From assembly GCA_001598975.1 (NCBI GenBank), contig BBXU01000547.1, positions 1 through 19,187 of the forward strand: DNA of 19,187 bases, written 5' to 3'. The translations under genes and the position numbers were made by a program. The notes beneath the pieces were generated by a model. It was not told the origin of the DNA. It was given only the letters and a program-made list of their open reading frames with translations, and ran no database searches. Position 1 is the first letter of the stretch. Each line of letters begins with the position of its first letter. Below, in pieces: positions 8,101-16,201 of this stretch. Source of the stretch: Parachlorella kessleri (Eukaryota > Chlorophyta > Trebouxiophyceae > Chlorellales > Chlorellaceae).

Positions 8101-11100
8101 TGTAGCTGTAGTGGACAGTGCACATACTAGCAGCACCAGCACTTCTCGCTGTTGTGTTTGTGCAGGATGCGGGCCGCGCTGCGGACGAGAAGCAAGCTCA
8201 GCTTGAGAAGCTGCGAGCCCTGGTGGACAAGCTGCAGGTTGACCAAGTGCAGCTGGCGTCGTCACTGGAGGCAGCCCGTAAGGAAGCCGAGCAAGCTCAG
8301 GTAAGCACTAGACGGCCTGGCCGCAGACCACATATGTAGGCCTGCCGATTTGGCTGAGCGATGAACCTTACGGAGAAGTGTGCTACCATCGCTCACGCTA
8401 TTCCAAATGATTCAGGTAGAGTGATGCATGCATGTGGGCATTGGAAGTCATTGCGGCCGCCTTCGAAGTGTGCGTGTCAGCTGTACCGCCCACGTGGGTA
8501 TGCACCAATAACATTTGACCAGGTGGTGTACAAACCCTGGCGATGTACACGCTGTCTTCCCTGCAGAAGCAGCTGGATGCGGGTGAGGTGAAGATCAGGC
8601 AGCTGAGTGCTGATCTGGCGGCTGCAAACCAGCTTCTGGGCAACGACCTTGCTGAGAAGAACAAGGACCTCAGGACCAAGCTGCAGGAGGCACAGCTGGC
8701 ACTGGACACGGTAAGCAACAGACTGAGATTACGGCGAGGAGTGCTGTTGCCGTCAGATTGGAAGGAGTCAAGTTGCAGAAGGTGGCACTGGACACAAGAC
8801 TGTGGTCTGCTGGGGGTATCGAGGTTGGCTTTGGGCTTGAGTGGCTGAGGGGCAGGAAGTGTAACACTGGGGTTGTTCCGCTTAGTCGCCGCCACTCCTT
8901 GCTCATTCTATGCTTAGTTTCACTACCAGTCACTGCTGTCTGGCCAGATCAAAATGGTACACTCCTTCTTGCTCGGTTGTGGTGCAGGTCCGTGCCAAGG
9001 CGGACGCCGAGGTTGAGGAGATGCGTGGGGTGCTGGCCACACGTGGCAGCCAGTTTGACGCCTTGGAAGCACAGGTGGCCCAGCTGAGGCAGGATCTGAA
9101 GGAGGCCCAGCATGTGAGTCGCAGGATGGGAAGAGGGGAGACCACTGGTTGAGAACAAGGACTTAACCAAAAGCTTAACAGATGTGTAACGTGCACCTGC
9201 TGCCCCACTACCCTGGAGCGTGGGTGGTGCAGATTAAGGGTGGACCTAGTAAATCGCCGTGCCAGATTCTGTGTGGTAGCCTGGCAAAAGTTGCTGCACA
9301 CCTGCCAGTCTCAGCACTTGTTCGCGTGCTCCAACATGGATACTGGCCAGTGCCCTCGAATTCTGCCGAGGCTGCTGTCCTTGCATGTGTGGTTGGCTGC
9401 ATTGCAAAGCCAATACGTAGGGTGGGAGTGGTGTTGCACTTCTAGCAGGTACATTGCAGTGCTTAGATCGCGCCATTGACCTTGCGCAGGCGAGGGGCCT
9501 GGCTGAGCAGCAGCGTCTGCAGGCAGAAGGTCAGCTTCATGCCGCAGAGGCAGCTCAGCAGGAGACGCAGCAGAGCCTGAACGCTGTGCTGGCCAGGGCC
9601 GAGCGGCTGCAGGTGGGTGACGATTGGCCGGCAATGTCGGCGCTTTCAAAGTGGAAGTTGTAGGTGCCCAGCACTTTGTGAGCTTGCATTAGGCCCGCTG
9701 CAGGCGTGGACGAGCCAGCCAGGAACTTCTGGGAGATCAGCTCCAGGCAGAGCGCCTTCATTTGACCTAGCTTTTACGGCGGTGTCGTTGGGTCCCTCAT
9801 GTGTTGTGACCCTCTATACTAGCTGGTTGGTGGTTGGTGCAGTGTCACAACCCACCACCCGACCTCTTTCACAGGACACAGCTGTTTGAGCGACTTCAGG
9901 AACATGATTAACCGAAATAAATATTACCATGAATATTACCAAGGCTGCATATGCAGGCCACGGTGGGTGAGCGTGATGAGGAGCTGAAGGCCAATCGCGA
10001 GAAGATGGAGCAGATGGAGGTGCTGCTGGAGCAGATGCATGTGCTCAACAAGGTGCGCGGTAGGGCAGAGCAGGTCTGGCTGTGACCATGAGAACATGCG
10101 GCAAACAGGTGGGCATATAGCCAGTGAGGCATACCGAGGTTTGCTTTTTTGGTTGGGGCTGGCCTTGGGACTGTCAGTGTATAAAGTGCAAGCAACACAT
10201 GAGGCGCCCTGCGTGGCATCCTTGTTTGACAAACAGCAGCGTCCTCCAGAATGAAGCCAACGTGACATATGTGACCTGCCGAGTTGTTGGCGTTGCAGCA
10301 AATGGAGGAGGGACAGGACGCATTGCGGCAGGCCAATGTGCAGTTTGCCTCGCTGGCAGATGAGCTCACAGAGGCACAAGAGGCACTTAGCGCCAAGGAG
10401 GTCAGTCTGGAGCGCTGTAATGGCTTTGCCTCGCCATGGTGTCTGACCAGTCATGGCTGGGAGCATCTGACGGACAACCTTGTTCGTATTTCTTGTTGCC
10501 TGTATCTCTTAGTCTTGCAAGCGGCGCAGGTTTTGCTGTCTGGGATTTGTGGTAGGCACCAAATGTCTGGATGCCCAGATGGTGAGGCTCCAACCTTGCA
10601 GCGCTTTGCACGGGTAAAATGCAACCTTTGGCAAGTAGTGCTTTGCCACTGTCCGTGCTGGTTTGCAGACGAGCTTCGTCTCGTCCCAGGATGTCTTGCA
10701 CGCCAAGGACCGCAAGATCTCGCTGCTGCAAACCCAGCTGGCCACCCAGGCAGCCATGCTGGCTGCGGTGGAGCAGCAAATGAAAGGCAAGCTAGCAGCC
10801 AGGGGTGGGCGCTGCTGGCCGCGCATGGGAGAGGTTCCTTGCATGGCCAAGGGACAGCTGGCAAGGGCCTTGTCATAGCACACTATGGAACTGGCCACCT
10901 GCTCCCTGGTGGGAAGGTTTGTTGAGTGTGCTCCACTGTACAAGTGGTAGTTCTGGCTACCCTGAAGACCAGTGGAGTCGACATGTGCTGGAGCCTGAAC
11001 TTGGGTCTTGCTCATGTCGCCTGAGAAGGGATAGCCGGGGCCATTGTGCTCATGCACAAGTTGGCAGGGGCGGGGCCTGGTGATCGATCTCAACTCTGCG

Positions 11101-14100
11101 GTCAGTGGCAGGGCAGTCATAGTCCCTAGCACCACCTGTGCAGGGGCTGCAGAGGTCTGTCTGTGCTGCGCTCTTTACTGCAGACTGGCAGGGACGTGGC
11201 CTGGTGTTTGAGTCCACTATCACTGGGTTGGAGGGCCAGGTGGGCGACCTCAAGCGGGCAGTGCAAGATAAGGAAGATGCTCTCAAGCTGGCCAGCCGGG
11301 ACCTTGAGCAGGCACAGGTACACTGAGACTCCTACAAGTTTGAGTCGGGTTCCTGTGTACTGGGTTAAACAGTGGAGTTAGTGCCTTCAGGGGCTTTGCA
11401 ACTGCCTCAGGGCAAGCCCGCTAGCAGGCACCTCCCTGGCTGCACTTGTGCTGAGCTCTCTCTGCAAGGCAGCAGCGAGGCAATTGCCGGGTCAGTCTCT
11501 CTTTGTCGGGCAACACCTGCTGTACAGTGAGACCAGCTGCGTCGCTAAAACTTGGGTGTGCCCTGCCCCCCTTCAGCTGGAGTGCCTGCATCATCAGCGG
11601 GAGCTGAATGCCGCAACTGCCAGCCTGGCGGAGGCGCAGCGGCGAATCGAGCGCTTGGAGGACCAGCTGGGAGAGATCCAGGCGGACGCCAAGGCAGACT
11701 CTGGTGAGCCGGGGTGTAGGTTGCGTTGTTGAATGGCGCACGTCGGCTTGTGGTGGGGGCTACCTGTTGAGGGTGGGACTTGCCCTCTTGCGGAGAGTGG
11801 GTGGGACGACCATGCGGCAGGGAGCGATGAGTGCAGGACTTGGGTGTTGTGGTGGGGCTTGCCTGGCTCCAGCATGGGATAGGAGGGTTTGTTGGCTTTG
11901 ACCAAGCACAGCATGAGATGGGCTCCAGAGTCGTGTCAGTAGCAGTGAAGGGGAGGACCTGAATGGCGTTCAGGTCTGTGCTGCACACCTCGTTGGTAAG
12001 CCATGCAGGGATCGGGAAGTCTCATAGGTTACTATGTTACATGGCATCTTGGAACAACCGTTGGGATCATTTAGAGTTGGATAGACCGGTTGTGCCATTG
12101 CCTTCGCTGCACCCATTGCCTGTTGCAGCATGGCGTTAGCTGTGGGCACAGCCCCCAGCAGCCATATCCTTTACAGTGATGTGGGTATGCTCAGGCTCTG
12201 CAGACCTGAACGAATAGCTGTGTATTTAGGTTAAAAAACGGAGCTTTTCTCCTCCACTGCACATAAAGAGCTCCCTCACCAGGAATGCTACACCATGCTG
12301 CACCTGACTGAAGCCGACAAAGCCCACTACCTATACTGGGCGCTGGAGTGCAACTGGTGTCAATCGTGTTGTCACCTGATGCTTGCTTCAACCCCGATTT
12401 GCAGCTGTGCACCAGGGCACCCTATGGAAACGAAATGCTCAAAAAGATGGTGTTCTTCGCAACTGCTGTAGAGTTGGTGGAGCGTATGGCTAGCGTTGAG
12501 CGGGAACTGGTGCGAGAGAAGGAGGCTCACAAGATCACGAGGCAGCAGGTTAGTTTGGCCAAACTAGGATCTGGCAAAGCTGCTTGTGATCAGTGCCCAC
12601 TGGTCAGGAATGCATGGCCCACCTTCTATTGTTTTGCCTGAAGCAGTTGCTTGACGACAGCTTTTGGATTCCCACCCTTCGGGGCCTTGTCCACATGTGT
12701 CTGTAGGCTGTGTGGGGCCCGGAGTGAGACATTGAAGTCAGTAGTGATGCGGATACTGCTAAAAGCTTTTGGTGGTGTGCCAGTACCAGCGTCAGCATTT
12801 CCGGGGCGCCCGTTGCAGTCCTAGAGTCGTCAGCTAGGACCTGTTGAAATGCTATAGATTAAGACCATTGTTTGAAATCGCGCTGTTCTGTTGTACAGCA
12901 GCTGGACGGCAACCACGAAGAGCACGAGGAAAACGGGGAGTCAGGGCGCCGCCTGTCAGGCGAGTTTGCCACGTCAGCCAGCCAGTCACCACCGTCCTCA
13001 GCCACAAGGGGCCGGGCCGCTATCGGTGCGTCTGACCTCCACCAGCTAACGTTCCCTCTCCTGCACCTTGCCGCCTTGGCAGTCCCCAACCAGACACAGT
13101 GTGATTGCTCAGTGAGAAAAGCTTGCGGCTTGCTTAGTTCTTGAGGCGGCCTGCTTTTCTACTTCAGTTGATAGCTAGCTTTGGCCTTGGCTGCCAATTC
13201 AAGGGGCTGGCCGGGCCAAGATGCGCTGGTGCTCTCAACCTGTCGGTGTCACTTAGCCCAACTCCAGCTGCAAACTAGCTTAGACGCTGACCTCCTATAG
13301 CCTCCTATAACTTTATCTAAATGCAGGCGCCAAGGAGGCTGCCGCCATGCGCAGCCACATCATCAACCTGGAGCGCCAGGTGGTTGACCTGCAGGTGCGG
13401 TAACCAGCATGTATGGCAAGCCTGTGCTTCTCATACTACGAGACACTTGACTATGCACTCTTCTTGGGCAAGCCAGGCCATTGGCAGGTTCACCCATAGT
13501 GGCAGTTATGACTGAGGCGGAGTTGATGCTGTCCGTGTGCTCTGCGCCACTCCTGCAAGCTTTGCCTCGTATTCACCCTCCTGGCCCTCCCTGCCAGTCT
13601 GATGTGCTAGTCATGGCGGGCAATCCTGCCCTATCTGGGCCTATAGTAGTGCAACCTACACCCCTGTGCAGCTAGAGGCGGTGGACCGGCAGGTGGCTGA
13701 CTTGGAGGCCCGCAGCCGCGACACAACCCCAGCGCCCTCACCTCCGACGCGGTCACCTGAAAAAGTTAGGGGCAGCGGCAGCCCTCTTGCTGCTGAAGCG
13801 GCGGGGCTGGAAGCAGCGGAGGCCGCGGGAGGTGGTGAGGCAAGGGCGCTGGTGCCAGCCAGCGGGCTGGAGCCGTTTGCCAACGGGGACGGTGGTGGCC
13901 CTATTGCGGACGAGGAGTACAAGGAGATTGTTGGTATGTGGCCCAACTACCTTCCCTGTTGTGCTGTGTGACAAGTGCTTCGTGAGTGCTGGGCTTTCAA
14001 TTGTGACGGGTTGTTTCTTGGTCACTCTGCAAACTTCCAGCAGGCCGCTACCAGTCAAGGCTGGCCAGTAAAGATGCCACACTTCAGTGTCCCTTATGGG

Positions 14101-15142
14101 ACATGCTTGCCACAGGTGTCGCCGCCCCAGTAGCAGCGGCGGCTCAACCTGAGGAGGTAGGGGAGGGACTTAATGAGCTGCTCGACAGCGATCCAGCTGG
14201 GCATGAGGAGCATGGACAGAGTGCAGCACAGGAGATCCCTGCAGGCCTTGAGGAAGGTGAGCTGGAACAGGTGCAAGAATGCTGGCATTCTATAGTGCTT
14301 GGTGATGGAGTGCATGGCCAGGCTTTTGAGGGCAGCAGCAAGAGGGCCGGGCATGGTGCATGCGGGAGAGCAAGAAATTATCATCTGTTGGGAATTTATG
14401 AACAGGCGCGGTGTGATGCGATGCTGGAGGTAGGCGTATTAGACTTTGCGATGGCAGCCGGGATACGTCTACTCAGATTGGATGTCTGGAAGTGCTGCTT
14501 CTGTGGTTTTGTGCGGTCTCGTCGCACGTCTAAACAAACAGCATTGCAGTGTGAAAAAAAGACTTTACCTTGCATTGCAAGTTAGAAGCAAGACGGTCAC
14601 TCGGCTTTTATGCAGGGCTGAACCTCACCGACACAGCCCCAGAGGCGGCAAACTCGCAAGAGCAGCAGGCGCAGTCGGAGGAAAAAGAGGACTGGGAACT
14701 CGTGGTGGGCCAGCAGGAGGAAGAGGAGCGCCAGCAGGAAAAACACAGTGAGGAGAGGGCAGGGGATGAGTCAACTGCCGCCGCGGATGCTGACCTCCCT
14801 GCCGGCCCAGCCATCCCTCAGGTGTCAGCCGATGTCCGTCCCGCAGCGGTTGCCTCTGACGCTGCCGTGGAGGTGGCAGTCCATACATCAATCAAGCCAG
14901 CTGCAGAGCTTGAGGAAGCAGGCACAGCAGCAGGCGCTGACGAGAATGGCAGCACCGTCGCAGAGACAGAGGGCTCCGCTGCAGAAGGCGGAACAAGCGG
15001 GGAGGAGAATGGTGGGGTGCATGAGGATGAAGAGGTGGAAGGCGAGGGGGCCGGCCCTGTTCCCGGCACTGGAGAGGCTGGGACAGGCCAGGCCTTGGGC
15101 AAGAAGAAGCGCAAGAGCAGGAAGAAGAAGAGCAAGCAATAG
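5194..15142 (+). CDS. Long coiled-coil protein, 23 exons, ~1200 aa
   Basis: I do not recognise this gene. The ATG at 5194 follows an in-frame TGA and opens MSFLFGGKDPG. Exons: 5194-5235, 5303-5329, 5379-5492, 5630-5776, 6133-6489, 6698-6829, 7119-7262, 7470-7754, 8166-8300, 8567-8710, 8988-9113, 9460-9612, 9957-10052, 10299-10400, 10669-10804, 11184-11317, 11577-11703, 12472-12548, 12899-13025, 13327-13394, 13672-13933, 14116-14256, 14616-15142. All phases join. Residues ~20 to ~900 are Ala/Gln/Glu/Leu/Lys-rich with heptad-like spacing, as in a parallel coiled-coil rod. From ~900 the chain is disordered (Ser-Pro sites, then acidic) and ends in GKKKRKSRKKKSKQ, a possible nuclear signal or RNA-, DNA- or lipid-binding tail. 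There is no motor, ATPase or membrane segment. A golgin-like tether or cytoskeletal scaffold is conceivable but unproven. Least certain are exon 2 (27 bases), the acceptors of exons 12 and 22, and the donor of exon 15. Confidence 0.8.
5817..5853 (+). repeat. Decayed copy of coiled-coil exon 4 end
   Basis: This gapped copy of 5726-5778 lies 41 bases into the following intron. It shares CTGCAG, GACAGTGCCA, GCCACA and AGGT in the same order. It has an in-frame TAG where the exon reads on, so it is not an alternative exon. Confidence 0.65.
7263..7469 (+). other. Probable GC-AG intron
   Basis: Exon 7 ends CTGCAG followed by GCAAGT at 7263-7268, which fits the strong donor context typical of the minor GC-AG class. 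Using this GC donor joins in phase 0 to exon 8 at 7470. Reading on would meet a TGA about 20 codons later, and no good GT donor lies before it. Confidence 0.75.
7828..7895 (+). repeat. Copy of coiled-coil exon 8 end in next intron
   Basis: This aligns with 7694-7759, the last 61 bases of exon 8 plus its donor. About 31 of the first 38 positions are identical (GCTGARGGYGCAG, GGCAGAG, CACAG, GGCAGGT), with weaker similarity to CTRGAGG.TGGG at the end. It contains stops in the coding frame. Confidence 0.78.
8767..8796 (+). repeat. Copy of coiled-coil exon 10 end
   Basis: This resembles 8675-8710, the last 36 bases of exon 10, with one six-base deletion. Both carry CAAG.TGCAG.AGG and then GGCACTGGACAC exactly. 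The donor that follows the real exon is not retained. Confidence 0.65.
9679..9712 (+). repeat. Possible copy of coiled-coil exon 12 end
   Basis: GTGAGCTTGCATTAGGCCC.GCTGCAGG resembles the exon 12 end GTGCTGGCCAGGGCCGAGCGGCTGCAGG (9585-9613), with a short gap. Just downstream, 9721-9765 reads in one frame like a coil exon (LLGDQLQAERLHL) but meets TAG without a donor, so I treat it as a decayed pseudo-exon. Confidence 0.42.
10074..10114 (+). repeat. Possible copy of coiled-coil exon 13 end
   Basis: This resembles 10025-10061, the end of exon 13 with its donor. CATG.G followed by CAAACAGGTGGGC in the copy matches CATGTGCTCAACAAGGTGCGC in the source. It starts about 20 bases into the intron and is moderately decayed. 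Confidence 0.5.
10669..11183 (+). other. Exon 15 with ambiguous donor, and its intron
   Basis: Exon 15 starts at 10669 in phase 0. Two donors keep the downstream frame: a GT at 10805 (AGGG|GTGGG) and a GC at 10787 (AAAG|GCAAGC). Both leave one base that joins AC at 11184 to make GAC. They differ by six residues (GKLAAR). I used the GT donor in the model. The intron is 379 or 397 bases and contains a copy of the exon 16 head. Confidence 0.6.
11059..11116 (+). repeat. Copy of coiled-coil exon 16 head
   Basis: This lies upstream of and resembles 11180-11240, the acceptor and first ~55 bases of exon 16. TGGCAGGG.CG.GGCCTGGTG is shared almost exactly, followed by a weaker match. Here the exon start rather than the exon end has been copied, as at 106-155. 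Confidence 0.65.
11704..12471 (+). other. Longest coiled-coil intron, 768 bp
   Basis: This joins exon 17 (phase 1) to exon 18. The acceptor GCTGTAG at 12471 supplies AG to finish a Glu codon. The stronger-looking TTTGCAG at 12402 would give the wrong phase. I looked for a hidden exon and found no stretch that fits the phase. A short open frame at about 12288-12471 has no coil character. Confidence 0.6.
12893..12901 (+). promoter_or_regulatory. Tandem NAGNAG splice acceptor
   Basis: GTACAGCAG precedes CTGGAC at the start of exon 19. Use of the first AG (exon at 12899) includes a Gln that the second AG (exon at 12902) omits. NAGNAG sites are known to be spliced either way in plants and animals. 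Confidence 0.6.
14344..14375 (+). repeat. Possible copy of part of exon 22
   Basis: GGCCGGGCATGGTGCATGCGGGAGAGCAAG resembles 14196-14226 within exon 22 (GCTGGGCATGAGGAGCATGGACAGAGTGCAG). It lies in the following intron. This is a weak but ordered match. Confidence 0.4.
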
Positions 15143-15300
15143 ACATCAGCTTAGGAAGTCAAGCGCGTTGGAAGCAGCACGGCCAAGAGTCGACAATGTG
15201 CTATTCGTGACAGAAGGTGTTCCCAAGCTACTTTTTTCAAGCCTTGGTTCGCGCTTTTGTCGGCATTGGCGGGGATGAAACTGTGGTCTTTCTGGTATTA

Positions 15301-15347
15301 TTAGTGTGGGTGGCAGGTAATGCGAACAGGGAGTGAGAGATGAGCTG
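15301..15347. repeat. Dispersed repeat, copy 1
   Basis: This matches 18604-18650 at 43 of 47 positions (TTAGYGTGGGTGGCAGGTAR, then TGCGAACAGGG). Weaker similarity runs on to about 15372, and GTA is shared to the left. It lies about 160 bases past the coiled-coil stop codon, probably in the 3' UTR. Confidence 0.92.
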
Positions 15348-15601
15348 GACTGTCAGGGCTGCATGCAGGATGTGCCCGAGGCTTGGTTTTGACATTGCAA
15401 GGTTTACTGGTGTGGACAGCACCTTCGCGAAGGCCATGCCCCAGCCTGAAGGCGTTCTCTGCTGCTGTCTTCTGCTGCTATTTGACTTGCTTGCCTCTCC
15501 CCCATAGCACAGAACTTTCATGTCTGCCGATTCTTTATGTCTATCTGGCATTTGTTCAACAATACAACACCCTTAAGCCGAGCGAGCATAAGGCACCGTG
15601 A

Positions 15602-15629
15602 GCTTTGGTGAGAAACTCTTCGCCAAAGC
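15602..15629. other. 28-nt hairpin
   Basis: An 11-bp stem (GCTTTGGTGAG with TTCGCCAAAGC, including two G-T wobbles) closes the six-base loop AAACTC. A second, weaker hairpin with a 7-bp stem follows at 15631-15654 (CACTCAC with GTGGGTG). Role unknown. They could be 3' UTR structures or chance. Confidence 0.5.
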
Positions 15630-16201
15630 CCACTCACACCACGAGAGGTGGGTGTCTGCACCATGTGTCAGACATCTAGCATCTCTGTCTACCAAACGAG
15701 GCCAACAGATCATCTACATTTCAGGCCCGAACCATCCTAAACACAGAGCATATGCGCTCTGTCAAATTTGACCGAAGCCTGCCTAAACCTGGTGACATCA
15801 CTAAATTGAAGCAGCACTGTTCAGACAAGCTAAGCTGGGCTGGTTGGGGCATTAGCAACAGCAAATAGCTCTATGGGCCTGCAACCATAAGCCGCCACGC
15901 CTGAGAAAAGGTTATGAATGGCAAGCGTTTCCTACAGCTTTTCCTAGGCCTACAGCTCTGCCAAAGCTGAAGCCTGCCAAGTGCACAGCTGCCACATAGA
16001 CAGCCATAGACCATACCATGCATAACTGCAACTATTCATTATGGCTGGTAGGGGACCAGGGAAGGGAATGATAAGCTGACAGGACAAGAGGCAGGTGGTG
16101 TTCTAGAGCCTGCCTGAGGGAGTGTGCCCAGCTAGTAGTAGCAAGACCCACATAGGCACATGCACAGAGCTACACACCTAGCCCTCCCCCGTGCGAGGGT
16201 G

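Larger units (their letters stand above)
15143..16201. other. Convergent spacer, coiled-coil and TBC genes
   Basis: This is about 1.06 kb between two facing stop codons, holding both 3' UTRs. Open frames here are short and lack codon character. It contains one copy of a dispersed repeat (15295-15372) and two adjacent hairpins (15602-15654). Neither strand has the TGTAA polyadenylation signal usual in chlorophyte genes. Confidence 0.7.

Noticed and set aside
12402..12548. Exon 18 starting at the TTTGCAG acceptor at 12402
   Set aside because: It looks like a good acceptor, but the phase does not join exon 17, which leaves one base. The acceptor at 12471 fits and yields coil sequence.
14041..14115. 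Upstream extension of exon 22 from the acceptor at 14040
   Set aside because: It is in frame and cannot be excluded, but its residues (GRYQSRLASKDATLQCPLWDM) differ in composition from the tail around it. Listed as an alternative only.
5194..15142. Coiled-coil gene as an SMC, myosin or kinesin
   Set aside because: There is no Walker motif, motor head or hinge. The similarity is only that of any Ala/Gln/Glu-rich coiled coil.
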